Assembly (NCBI GenBank): GCA_963617965.1
Contig: CAVEQO010000004.1
Span: forward strand, 1-64,000
From: UBA6382 sp963617965
Lineage (GTDB): Bacteria; Bacteroidota; Bacteroidia; Bacteroidales; Bacteroidaceae
DNA length: 64,000 bases
Direction: 5' to 3'
Below the pieces are notes generated by a model. That model ran no database searches, had not been told where the DNA came from, and saw only the letters and a list, made by a program, of their open reading frames with translations. Both the position numbers and the translations under genes were made by a program. Below are positions 25,203-33,662 of this stretch, one piece after another (the stretch's first letter is position 1; every line of letters begins with the position of its first letter).

Positions 25203-27236
25203 ATGAAGAAGGAAATCCGTATCGGGGTGCTTGCTGCCGGCACTTTGGCCATGGCACACAGTGATGCGCTGGCAACCCGTACAGACACTCTTCTTGCCGC
25301 AGGAGACAGAGAAACCGAATTTGACGTGAATCTGGACGAGGCGTTGATTACCGGGACGCAGCTCCCCATGTCCGCGAAGAATGCGTGGAGCAAAGTTGTC
25401 GTGATCACACGGCAGGAGATAGAACGGGCCAAATGCCAGACAATCAACGACGTGCTTAAGCTTTGCCCAGAGGTCGATGTCCGCCAGCGCGGGGCTTTGG
25501 GGGTGCAGACAGACCTGTCGATGGGCGGCGGTACTTTCGACCAGGTGTCAATCATGCTGAACGGCATCAATATCAACAACCCACAGACCGGGCATCTAAG
25601 TGCAGATTTTCCTGTTGCAATGGCGGACATAGAGCGGATAGAAATCCTCAACGGGGCGTCCGCGCGCACTTTCGGGAGCCAGGCACTCAACGGGACAATA
25701 AATATAATAACCCGCGCCGAGCCATCGACAAATGCCGGCCTGCACTTGGAGGGCGGGTCTTATGGGACGGCGGGAGCAGGGGTACACGCCAACGTTTTTT
25801 CAAAGGGAATCCGAAATCGTGTTTCTGCGGATTATTTACAGACGGACGGAGCCGTGGCGAACAGCAAGTTAAGCAGAAACAGAATTTTTTATCAGGGCAG
25901 GTATGCCGACGAGTCCAACAGCATGAGCTGGTTTGCCGGTTACAGCAACCAGCGGTATGGTGCCAATACTTTTTATTCTGCGAAATATCCCAACCAGTGG
26001 GAAGAGGGGCAGAGGTATATGGTTGCCGTTTCCGGCGAGTCTTCTGTAGGAAACATAAAATTGCGACCGGTTGCTTCTTTTTTGAGGAATTATGATCATT
26101 TCCAGTTGATTCACCGCTCCTTGACAGGCGAAAACTATCACCGCACGGATGTGAGTACCGTCAAGTTGAGCGGGAGCGGCAGCTGGTTTCTCGGCAAAAC
26201 AGCACTGGGCGCGGAAATCAGACATGAGGGCATCCTGTCCACAAATCTCGGACGGCCTCTCGATGAAACGCAACGCGTCAGGATAGAACACAAGTCCGGC
26301 CTCTATTATGACCATCGCGACAGCCGTACCAATACCAGTATCTTTGTTGAGCACGCCGTTTCGTTCCGAGGGCTTGTAGCCAATATGGGCGTGATGCTCA
26401 ACCGCAATTCGGCTGTGGATGACAGATACCGCGCCTGTCCCGGCGTGGATTTGGGGTACGCTCTTTCCGACAGGATCAGAATGTTTGGTTCGTGGAACAA
26501 GTCCATGAGGTTGCCTACGTTTACGGATCTGTATTACAAGTCACCCACACAGGAGGGAAATATAGGGCTGAGGCCGGAGCGGCTGTCAACTATCAGGTTC
26601 GGCATGGATTATTCCGGCAAGATTGCGGTCGTCAGCATGTATGGAATCTACAGGAGGGGCAACCACATGATAGACTGGGTGATGTACAGCAGTGACGACA
26701 TATACCACTCCACGGCTTTCAAGCTGGATAACTGGCAGTATGTCGCCAGTGCCAGTGTAAACCTTGGACGTGCGTTTCCCTCGCAGGAGATTTTCAGGTC
26801 TTTGAGCCTGTCATACACACACAACGTGCAGAAGAGACACGACAACGCTGAAATATTTCAGTCCAACTACGCACTTGACTATTTGCGCAATAAGGTCATG
26901 GCTTCATTGGAACACAATATTTGCGGGAGTTTGTCGGCGACGTGGTTTCTGCGCTGGCAAGAACGCAGGGGGTCATATCTGGCGTATGTTGACGGGAACT
27001 CCTACAAGTGCGGCTATCGGCCGTATATGCTTGTAGACCTGAAACTCCGTTGGGACTGCTCTCCATACGATGTCTATGCTTCTCTGGAAAACTTGTTTGC
27101 ACACCGCTATTATGACTTGGGGTCTGTTCCACAGCCCCGCTTCACTTTCGTCGTTGGCGTCTGCCGCAAGTTTGATTTCAAATCGCGTGCGGAAAGGCGG
27201 AGGAATGCTTGTGGCGGACAACTGCAAACTCCGTAG
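25203..27236 (+). CDS. TonB-dependent outer-membrane receptor
   Basis: The 677-residue product has an N-terminal export signal (MKKEIRIGVLAAGTLAMAHSD). A plug domain follows, with TINDVLKLCPEVDVRQRG, VSIMLNGININNPQTGH and IERIEILNGASARTFGSQAL. A 22-strand barrel extends to the C-terminus, with conserved late motifs LRPERLSTIRFG and ASLENLFAHRYYDLGSVPQP. Size and plug resemble BtuB/FepA-like receptors for cobalamin or siderophores. I see no cobalamin riboswitch upstream, so the ligand is open. It is not a SusC, being too short and lacking a partner SusD. The frame is open upstream, but 25203 gives the signal peptide directly. A strong hairpin follows the stop. Confidence 0.9.
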   Translation: MKKEIRIGVLAAGTLAMAHSDALATRTDTLLAAGDRETEFDVNLDEALITGTQLPMSAKNAWSKVVVITRQEIERAKCQTINDVLKLCPEVDVRQRGALGVQTDLSMGGGTFDQVSIMLNGININNPQTGHLSADFPVAMADIERIEILNGASARTFGSQALNGTINIITRAEPSTNAGLHLEGGSYGTAGAGVHANVFSKGIRNRVSADYLQTDGAVANSKLSRNRIFYQGRYADESNSMSWFAGYSNQRYGANTFYSAKYPNQWEEGQRYMVAVSGESSVGNIKLRPVASFLRNYDHFQLIHRSLTGENYHRTDVSTVKLSGSGSWFLGKTALGAEIRHEGILSTNLGRPLDETQRVRIEHKSGLYYDHRDSRTNTSIFVEHAVSFRGLVANMGVMLNRNSAVDDRYRACPGVDLGYALSDRIRMFGSWNKSMRLPTFTDLYYKSPTQEGNIGLRPERLSTIRFGMDYSGKIAVVSMYGIYRRGNHMIDWVMYSSDDIYHSTAFKLDNWQYVASASVNLGRAFPSQEIFRSLSLSYTHNVQKRHDNAEIFQSNYALDYLRNKVMASLEHNICGSLSATWFLRWQERRGSYLAYVDGNSYKCGYRPYMLVDLKLRWDCSPYDVYASLENLFAHRYYDLGSVPQPRFTFVVGVCRKFDFKSRAERRRNACGGQLQTP

Positions 27237-27238
27237 AC

Positions 27239-27282
27239 CTGGCGGTAAAGGGTGTCTTGGAAAAGATGCCCTTTGCCGCCAG
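27239..27282 (+). terminator. 20-bp RNA hairpin after the TonB receptor gene
   Basis: Arms 27239-27258 and 27263-27282 pair along all 20 positions in the plus-strand RNA, with three G-U wobbles and a GGAA loop. In the minus-strand RNA the same positions would be A-C mismatches, so the structure belongs to the plus transcript. A T-run comes only about 16 bases later, so it may be a terminator, an attenuator or a 3'-end protector. Confidence 0.5.
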
Positions 27283-27464
27283 ACTTCGCTTCCGAAAATT
27301 TTTTCCAATATTTTACATGCAAATTATTATTTTTCGTAAATTCGCAGCAACAACTACCGTCAACGGACACCACATCCGGTTTTTCCCCTCCGAAGGGTTC
27401 TGCCTCTATGCCGCAGAGAGCCGACGTTAGGGTATGGTGTTTCCCGACTATAAACAATGCGAAT

Positions 27465-29393
27465 ATGTCACTTCTTGGATTCAGTCCGATAAGAAAAGCC
27501 TACAGTTGGTATTTTTCCCAGAATGCGTTGCCGTATTGGACGGTTTTGGCATTGGATTGCGCAATAGTGCTGTTGTCATGTTATATAGCCAACCTCTTTG
27601 AGTTGAGATATAATGTGTTTGTTTCCAATTTCGCCAACATCACGTTCTCAAACGTTGTCTGTGTACTGCTTTTCTGTATAGCATTCAGGGTCTTCCATAC
27701 CTATTCCGGCATTTTGCGCTACTCCACGCTGACGGATGTGGTGGGTGTAGTGGGAGCGTCAACACTCGGCACGCTGCTGACATTTTTGTTCGGACTCTGC
27801 ACTTCTTTTCTTGATCTGCCGTTTCTACCGTTCCATTTGTTAAGGGGATATGTTCTCCTGCTATTGTGTTCGGCGTTTTTAATGAGTGTCATCCGCGTGG
27901 TGGCAAGGGAAGTGTTTTTCCGTCTCTATATGGAAAGCGCTACACCGGTCGCTGTCTACGGAGTCAAGGCAGGCGGAGTCAGTCTGGCAAAGAGCATCTT
28001 GAGCTCTTCCGGCAACAAATATGTGCTTAGGGCGTTTGTCAGTGACGAAGACGATGCTTGCGACACATATCTGTTGGGCAAGAAAGTTTACCGTAACGGC
28101 AACGGAATCGGTGATATTCTGAAGACTTTGGGGGTCAAAGTCCTTTTCGTGTCACCTCTCAAGAGTGTCAGGATGCGCAACAATCAGGAAATGATAGACG
28201 AACTGATAGAGGCCAACGTCAGGATAATGGTTGTTCCGAGAGCTGAGGAATGGGACGGGAAAAGCAAACTGAACTTCCAGCGGCTGCATGAAGTCAATAT
28301 TGAGGAATTACTGCCGCGCGAAACAATTGATGTCAATATGGACACCATTGGCTCACTGCTCAGGGGCAGGCGTATCCTCATTACAGGTGCAGCCGGATCT
28401 ATCGGTTCGGAAATGGTGCGGCAAATTGCGAAATACAGTCCGTCCTGCATGATTCTTATAGATCAGGCAGAAACCCCGATGCACGATGTCCGTCTCATGA
28501 TGGAAAGGGAGTTCCACGGTATCAAGAGCGAGACGATAGTCACTTCCATAACAGACAGCCGCCATATGGAAAACATCTTCTCTGTCTACAAACCGGAATA
28601 TGTGTTCCACGCCGCAGCTTACAAACACGTGCCGATGATGGAAGACAATCCTGTTCAGGCTGTCCGCAACAACATATACGGGACAAGAGTTATCGCAGAT
28701 CTGGCAGTAAAATACGGCACGAGGAAGTTTGTCATGATCTCCACGGACAAAGCGGTGAACCCCACGAACGTGATGGGGTGTTCGAAGCGTATCTGTGAAA
28801 TATACTGTCAGTCTCTCAATCAGGCGATAGTGGACGGCAAGGTCAATGGGGACACGCAGTTCGTGACGACCCGCTTCGGCAACGTACTGGGTTCCAATGG
28901 ATCGGTGATTCCTCTTTTCAGGGAACAAATCAAAAACGGCGGTCCCATTACTGTCACCCATCCTGACATCATCCGTTTTTTCATGCTTATATCTGAAGCG
29001 TGCAAGCTCGTGCTGGAGGCGGGGACTATGGGAAAAGGCGGCGAAATCTTTGTGTTTGACATGGGCAAGCCTGTCAGGATTGTTGACTTGGCTAGGCGGA
29101 TGATCAGACTTTCCGGAGCGGACGAAGTCAAGATTGAGTTTACGGGACTCCGTGACGGAGAGAAACTATATGAGGAAGTCCTTGACGACAAGGAGAACAA
29201 CATACCGACAAACCATCCGAAAATAATGGTGGCGAAAGTGCGTGAATACGATTACTCCGTTGTCAAGAAAGACGAAGAAGAGCTGCTGGAGATTTCGTAT
29301 TCCCACGACGACATGGCCATTGTCAGAAAAATGAAGGAAATCGTTCCGGAATTCAAGAGCAAGGTAAGCAAATACGAAGTGCTGGACAACTAA
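27465..29393 (+). CDS. Membrane nucleotide-sugar 4,6-dehydratase/epimerase (CapD/WbpM/PglF family)
   Basis: The 642-residue enzyme has four N-terminal membrane helices (about residues 20-140). A CoA-binding-like Rossmann region follows (AVYGVKAGGVSLAKSIL), then the catalytic short-chain dehydrogenase domain from about residue 300 with ITGAAGSIGSEMVRQI. The active site reads STDKAVNPTNVMGCSKR, where the usual Tyr of YxxxK is Met, as in other long-chain WbpM enzymes. Family members convert UDP-GlcNAc to a 4-keto-6-deoxy sugar for capsule, O-antigen or glycoprotein glycans. The frame is open upstream from 27252, but 27465 starts at the conserved membrane region. yicC begins 33 bases downstream. 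Confidence 0.92.
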   Translation: MSLLGFSPIRKAYSWYFSQNALPYWTVLALDCAIVLLSCYIANLFELRYNVFVSNFANITFSNVVCVLLFCIAFRVFHTYSGILRYSTLTDVVGVVGASTLGTLLTFLFGLCTSFLDLPFLPFHLLRGYVLLLLCSAFLMSVIRVVAREVFFRLYMESATPVAVYGVKAGGVSLAKSILSSSGNKYVLRAFVSDEDDACDTYLLGKKVYRNGNGIGDILKTLGVKVLFVSPLKSVRMRNNQEMIDELIEANVRIMVVPRAEEWDGKSKLNFQRLHEVNIEELLPRETIDVNMDTIGSLLRGRRILITGAAGSIGSEMVRQIAKYSPSCMILIDQAETPMHDVRLMMEREFHGIKSETIVTSITDSRHMENIFSVYKPEYVFHAAAYKHVPMMEDNPVQAVRNNIYGTRVIADLAVKYGTRKFVMISTDKAVNPTNVMGCSKRICEIYCQSLNQAIVDGKVNGDTQFVTTRFGNVLGSNGSVIPLFREQIKNGGPITVTHPDIIRFFMLISEACKLVLEAGTMGKGGEIFVFDMGKPVRIVDLARRMIRLSGADEVKIEFTGLRDGEKLYEEVLDDKENNIPTNHPKIMVAKVREYDYSVVKKDEEELLEISYSHDDMAIVRKMKEIVPEFKSKVSKYEVLDN

Positions 29394-29426
29394 CTCCCGC
29401 ATAGGGATATAGAAAACATACAAGCG

Positions 29427-30299
29427 ATGTTGTATTCAATGACAGGCTACGGCAAGAGCGAAGCCGTATTCGGCAACAGAAAAACAATTGTGGAAGTCAG
29501 AGCTCTGAACAGCAAAAGCCTTGACATCAACACGAGAATAGCCCCCATATATGCGGGCATGGAAATGCAATTGAGACAGATGGTTTCAGCCTGCGCCGTG
29601 AGGGGAAAGGTAGATCTGAGCATCAAGGAGGAGGAACAGGAAGTGTCTCCTGCGGCCACAGTCAACAAGGATGTTGTGGCATCGTATGTTTCCCAAATAA
29701 AGGAAATCTGCGGACAGCTCAAAATAGGAGAACCCCAGGACTGGTGGCAGACGATAGCGCATCTGCCCGGCGTGACCCATTCGCTGACCGTTGCCGATGT
29801 CGGCGAGGCGGAATGCCAGGTGGTTGCCGATGCCGTAAATGAGGCTTTGGATCGTTTTGTCGAATTCAGAGTGCAGGAGGGACGGGCGGTAGCCGTCAAG
29901 TTCAGGGAGAAAATCAGCAACATAGGCAGATATCTGGCAGAGATAGAGACTTATGAGGCTCAGAGGGTGGAGAAGATTCGCCGCGATATAGTAGGCAAGT
30001 TCTGTTCCCTGCCGGTGGAGTACGACCGCAACAGACTTGAACAGGAAATGATATACTACATAGAGAAACTGGACATCAACGAGGAAAAACAGCGTCTGGC
30101 GAACCATCTGGACTATTTCCTGAAAACAATGGAGTCTTCAGAGCCGCAGGGAAAGAAACTGGGCTTTATCGCCCAAGAGATGGGTCGCGAGATAAACACA
30201 ATGGGAAGCAAAAGCAATCAGGCTGAAATGCAAAACATCGTGGTGAAAATGAAAGACGAGCTGGAGCAAATAAAGGAACAAGTCCTCAACGTGCTGTAA
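29427..30299 (+). CDS. yicC: YicC/YloC-family endoribonuclease-like protein
   Basis: The 290-residue protein opens with MLYSMTGYGKSE, the hallmark N-terminus of the YicC family. It has VRALNSKSLDINTRI and a C-terminal domain with KKLGFIAQEMGREINTMGSKS, fully typical of the family. In Escherichia coli YicC has been linked to endonucleolytic RNA decay; the role in Bacteroidota is untested. The gene lies 23 bases before gmk and appears to be part of a capD-yicC-gmk-nadD unit. yicC next to gmk is common across bacteria. Confidence 0.95.
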   Translation: MLYSMTGYGKSEAVFGNRKTIVEVRALNSKSLDINTRIAPIYAGMEMQLRQMVSACAVRGKVDLSIKEEEQEVSPAATVNKDVVASYVSQIKEICGQLKIGEPQDWWQTIAHLPGVTHSLTVADVGEAECQVVADAVNEALDRFVEFRVQEGRAVAVKFREKISNIGRYLAEIETYEAQRVEKIRRDIVGKFCSLPVEYDRNRLEQEMIYYIEKLDINEEKQRLANHLDYFLKTMESSEPQGKKLGFIAQEMGREINTMGSKSNQAEMQNIVVKMKDELEQIKEQVLNVL

Positions 30300-30322
30300 C
30301 CCTTAAATTATTAACGGAAACT

Positions 30323-30886
30323 ATGTTGTTGGTATTTTCAGCCCCGAGTGGCAGCGGCAAGTCCACGTTGATTGATTTTCTGATGCGGCAGGGTTTGAAC
30401 CTGCAGTTTTCCGTGAGCGCGACATCAAGAGCCCCACGCGGAAACGAGAGAAACGGTGTGGAGTATTTCTTCCTTTCGCCGGAGGAATTCAGAAAGAAAA
30501 TTTCGGAAAATGCCTTTATTGAATATGAGGAGGTGTACAAAGACACATTCTACGGCACACTGAAGGCGGAAATAGACAGAATGCTGAATGACCGGAAAAA
30601 TATCGTCCTTGACGTTGATGTCAAGGGTGCGCTAAACATCAAGAAACAGTATGGCGACAGGGCTTTTTTGGTGTTCATCCAGCCTCCCTCCATTGAAGAA
30701 CTCCGCAAGAGGTTGCTCGGCAGGAACACCGACAGTCCAGAGGTGATAGAACAGAGGCTGCGCAAAGCGTCTTACGAACTGTCTTTCGCAGACAGCTTTG
30801 ACACAACGATAGTTAACGGCGACCTGAAGACAGCCGAAGAACAGTTGTTGCGCACAGTCGGGGAGCGTCTCGGAGTGAAGAATTGA
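30323..30886 (+). CDS. gmk: Guanylate kinase
   Basis: Gmk phosphorylates GMP to GDP with ATP and is essential in purine metabolism. The 187-residue protein has the P-loop SAPSGSGKSTL near residue 11. The GMP-binding segment is SATSRAPRGNERNGVEYFF, where the family signature is usually TTRxPRxGE; here Ser-Arg-Ala-Pro is kept. Later YEEVYKDTFYGT and LDVDVKGALNIK are also typical. Its end abuts nadD, whose reading frame may begin at a TTG overlapping the gmk stop. Confidence 0.96.
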   Translation: MLLVFSAPSGSGKSTLIDFLMRQGLNLQFSVSATSRAPRGNERNGVEYFFLSPEEFRKKISENAFIEYEEVYKDTFYGTLKAEIDRMLNDRKNIVLDVDVKGALNIKKQYGDRAFLVFIQPPSIEELRKRLLGRNTDSPEVIEQRLRKASYELSFADSFDTTIVNGDLKTAEEQLLRTVGERLGVKN

Positions 30887-30903
30887 AACTTGCGGAGGCT
30901 GTA

Positions 30904-31434
30904 GTGAGAATAGGCGTTTTCGGAGGTTCTTTCAACCCGTTGCACAAAGGACATGTGCTTTTGGCCCGCAACGTGTTGCAGTCCGGTGAAGTCGATGAGG
31001 TATGGTTCGTGGTTTCACCGCACAATCCGCTGAAAGAAAAGACCTCTTTGCAGGATGACCGGAAAAGGCTTGACAGGGTGCGCAGGGCGACGGAACACAT
31101 GAGGGGAATCGTGGTCTCGGATGTGGAGTTCACCCTTCCGCAGCCGTCGTATATGTATCTCACACTGCGCAAGCTGAGGCAAATGCGGCCGCAGGACGAA
31201 CTCGTTCTGATTATCGGTGCCGACAACTGGCATTGCTTCGGTTCGTGGAAGGAGTCCGATGAAATAATCGGCGGATACCAGATTGTCATATATCCGCGGA
31301 GCGGCTACAGTGTTGATATCGGCTCACTGCCGCCCAACGTCAGATATCTTGACATGCCGCTGTATGACGTGTCCTCTACAAAAGTCCGTCAGATGATGTC
31401 AAACGGCGAAGACGTGAGCGGGCTTCTGCCTTGA
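30904..31434 (+). CDS. nadD: Nicotinate-nucleotide adenylyltransferase
   Basis: NadD transfers AMP from ATP to nicotinate mononucleotide in NAD synthesis. From GTG 30904 the product is 176 residues and begins VRIGVFGGSFNPLHKGH, which carries the H-x-G-H nucleotidyltransferase motif. Near the end SSTKVRQMM is the second signature. No ATG is available. A TTG at 30883 overlapping the gmk TGA would add 7 residues not usual in the family, so GTG 30904 is preferred. Tight packing after gmk implies co-transcription. Confidence 0.93.
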   Translation: MRIGVFGGSFNPLHKGHVLLARNVLQSGEVDEVWFVVSPHNPLKEKTSLQDDRKRLDRVRRATEHMRGIVVSDVEFTLPQPSYMYLTLRKLRQMRPQDELVLIIGADNWHCFGSWKESDEIIGGYQIVIYPRSGYSVDIGSLPPNVRYLDMPLYDVSSTKVRQMMSNGEDVSGLLP

Positions 31435-31528
31435 TGCCCGTCTGCAGAAAAACGGGCTCTTATGGCGCTGTTGCTTCAACTTCTGCAAAAAAAGACTTGA
31501 TGCAGCATGAGAATAGGCAAGGTTTTGC

Positions 31529-31536
31529 TATCTTTG
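31529..31536 (+). promoter_or_regulatory. Promoter -7 box of the serC-serA operon
   Basis: TATCTTTG is a perfect -7 box about 100 bases ahead of the serC ATG. The -33 (CATG at 19-base spacing) is poor. The frame that reads through it from 31507 is therefore leader, not coding. Confidence 0.52.
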
Positions 31537-31638
31537 CGCAGGTATGGACGCATGGTGGTACCCTTGCGTCGGAGTGAGCACCAGCGCATCCATCAACCGT
31601 ACATGAACTGCAAATATTATAACAAACATCTCACTGCT

Positions 31639-32709
31639 ATGATTAAAAAGTATAATTTCAATGCGGGCCCGTCCATCCTGCCCCGCGAAGTGATTGAGAA
31701 AACGGCTGCCGCCTGTTTGGATTTCAATGGTATTGGTCTGTCTTTGATGGAAATAAGCCATCGCAGCAAGGATTTCCAGCCTGTCATTGACGAGGCCGAG
31801 GCAATCATGAAAGAACTTCTTGACATTCCGGCTGGCTACAAGGTTCTCTTTTTGGGCGGCGGTGCCAGTCTTGAGTTTTGTATGGTGCCGTACAATTTCC
31901 TTGAGAAGAAGGCAGCGTATCTCAATACCGGCGTATGGAGCAAGAAAGCCATCAAGGAAGCCAAGCTTTTCGGCGAAGTTGTTGAGGTGGCTTCTTCCGC
32001 AGACAAGAATTTCTCCTACATCCCCAAAGGCTGGACTATACCGGCCGACGCTGACTATTTCCATATCACCACGAACAACACCATCTATGGCACAGAAATA
32101 CGCGAGGACTTCAATTCGCCAGTGCCGATGATAGCGGACATGAGTTCGGATATCCTGAGCCGTCCGCTGGACGTGAGCAAGTATGCTATGATTTACGGCG
32201 GTGCCCAGAAAAACATTTCCATGGCTGGTGTCACTTTTGTGATTGTCAGGGAAGATGCCATAGGAAAGGTCAGCCGTCCGATTCCCACGATGCTTGACTA
32301 CCGCACGCACGTAGAGAAAGGCTCGATGTTCAACACTCCGCCAGTACTGCCTATCTACAGCGCACTCCAGACCATGAAGTGGGTAAAGGCTCAGGGCGGT
32401 GTCAAGGAAATGGAACGCAGAGCCTATGAGAGAGCGAAAATAGTCTATGACGAGATTGACCGCAACAAGCTGTTTACCGGAACTGTGGAAACCGGTTCGC
32501 GTTCCGTCATGAACCTGTGTTTCGTGATGAACGAAGATTACAAGAATTTGGAAGCCGAATTTCTGGCATTCGCGACAGAGAGGGGCATGGTCGGTATCAA
32601 GGGACACCGTTCGGTTGGCGGATTCAGGGCAAGCTGCTACAATGCCATGTCGGTGGAAGGCTGCAAGGCTTTGGTTGACTGCATGAAGGAATTTGAGGCT
32701 AAACACTAA
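31639..32709 (+). CDS. serC: Phosphoserine aminotransferase
   Basis: SerC converts 3-phosphohydroxypyruvate and glutamate to phosphoserine and 2-oxoglutarate with PLP; it also serves PLP synthesis in many bacteria. The 356-residue product begins KKYNFNAGPSILP, the classic SerC start, and has MEISHRSKDF. The PLP lysine is in IYGGAQKNISMAGVTFVI near residue 190. The RGMVGIKGHRSVGGFRASCYN segment near the end binds phosphate. serA follows 19 bases downstream. Confidence 0.97.
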   Translation: MIKKYNFNAGPSILPREVIEKTAAACLDFNGIGLSLMEISHRSKDFQPVIDEAEAIMKELLDIPAGYKVLFLGGGASLEFCMVPYNFLEKKAAYLNTGVWSKKAIKEAKLFGEVVEVASSADKNFSYIPKGWTIPADADYFHITTNNTIYGTEIREDFNSPVPMIADMSSDILSRPLDVSKYAMIYGGAQKNISMAGVTFVIVREDAIGKVSRPIPTMLDYRTHVEKGSMFNTPPVLPIYSALQTMKWVKAQGGVKEMERRAYERAKIVYDEIDRNKLFTGTVETGSRSVMNLCFVMNEDYKNLEAEFLAFATERGMVGIKGHRSVGGFRASCYNAMSVEGCKALVDCMKEFEAKH

Positions 32710-32728
32710 TCTTCTGAAACCGGAAAAG

Positions 32729-33652
32729 ATGAAAAAGATACTTATAGCGACCGAAAAGCCTTTTGCGCCGGTTGCCGTAGAGGGCATCGGAAAAGTGCTG
32801 GCTGAAGCCGGCTACGAACTTGCCTTGTTGGAGAAATACACGGAAAAGGCAGAACTGCTCAAGGCTGTTGCCGATGCCGAAGCCCTTATCGTACGCAGTG
32901 ACAAAGTCGATGCGGAAGTCCTTGATGCGGCCAGGAATCTCAAGATTGTGGTGCGTGCCGGTGCAGGCTATGACAATATTGATCTGAATGCGGCAACGGC
33001 CCACGGGGTTGTGGCCATGAATACCCCTGGACAGAACTCCAATGCCGTTGCAGAACTAGTGCTGGGTCTGTTGGTTTATGCTGTCCGCAATTTCTACAAT
33101 GGAAAGGCGGGAACAGAACTCAAGGGAAAGAAACTCGGAATTCTCGCTTTCGGCAATGTCGGACGCAATGTGGCGCGCATTGCCAAGGGTTTCGGTATGG
33201 AGGTGCTGGCCTACGATGCGTTTTGTCCTGCCGAAGTCATAGAAGCGGCCGGAGTGAAAGCTGTAGGGAGTGCGGCTGAGTTGTTCGGACAGTGCGATAT
33301 CGTGAGCCTGCATATTCCCGCAACCCCCGAAACAGTGAAGAGTATAAATGCTGAACTTGTGGACAAACTGCCCAAGGGCGGAATCCTCATCAACACTGCC
33401 CGCAAGGAAGTCGTTGACGAGGCTTCTCTGCTTTCTCTGATGGCCAAGCGCGCGGACATAAAATACATAACCGACATAAAGCCCGATGCCGATGCTGAGT
33501 TTGCAGCCAATTTCGCTGACCGCTATTTTGCCACCCCCAAGAAGATGGGCGCCCAGACCGCCGAGGCCAACATCAATGCGGGGCTTGCTGCGGCAAACCA
33601 GATTGTGGCTTTCTTCAAGGACGGGGTGACAAAATTCCAGGTTAACAAATAA
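32729..33652 (+). CDS. serA: 3-phosphoglycerate dehydrogenase, short form with Lys at the catalytic His position
   Basis: SerA oxidises 3-phosphoglycerate to 3-phosphohydroxypyruvate with NAD. The 307-residue protein has the D-2-hydroxyacid dehydrogenase layout: VVRAGAGYDNIDL, the NAD loop LGILAFGNVGRNVARIAKG near residue 137, and the catalytic Arg in NTARKEVVDE (Arg225). It has no ACT or ASB regulatory domain. The usual TPH-x-GA motif reads TPKKMGAQT (Lys271-Lys272), so the catalytic His is replaced by Lys. I recall the same change in other Bacteroidales and in Entamoeba enzymes, so this is probably a working variant. Context with serC supports the pathway. Confidence 0.93.
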   Translation: MKKILIATEKPFAPVAVEGIGKVLAEAGYELALLEKYTEKAELLKAVADAEALIVRSDKVDAEVLDAARNLKIVVRAGAGYDNIDLNAATAHGVVAMNTPGQNSNAVAELVLGLLVYAVRNFYNGKAGTELKGKKLGILAFGNVGRNVARIAKGFGMEVLAYDAFCPAEVIEAAGVKAVGSAAELFGQCDIVSLHIPATPETVKSINAELVDKLPKGGILINTARKEVVDEASLLSLMAKRADIKYITDIKPDADAEFAANFADRYFATPKKMGAQTAEANINAGLAAANQIVAFFKDGVTKFQVNK

Positions 33653-33662
33653 CGTCCGGACT

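Noticed and set aside
30883..30885. TTG start for nadD overlapping the gmk stop
   Set aside because: Family members begin at the [VM]-R-I-G-V-F-G-G segment, which GTG 30904 provides; TTG is a rare start.
31436..31457. Terminator after nadD
   Set aside because: The 6-bp gcccgt/acgggc stem has a 10-base loop and no T-run, too weak to call.
31528..32787. 419-codon minus-strand open frame opposite serC
   Set aside because: Antisense shadow of a textbook SerC; composition is His/Arg-rich, as expected for reverse frames.
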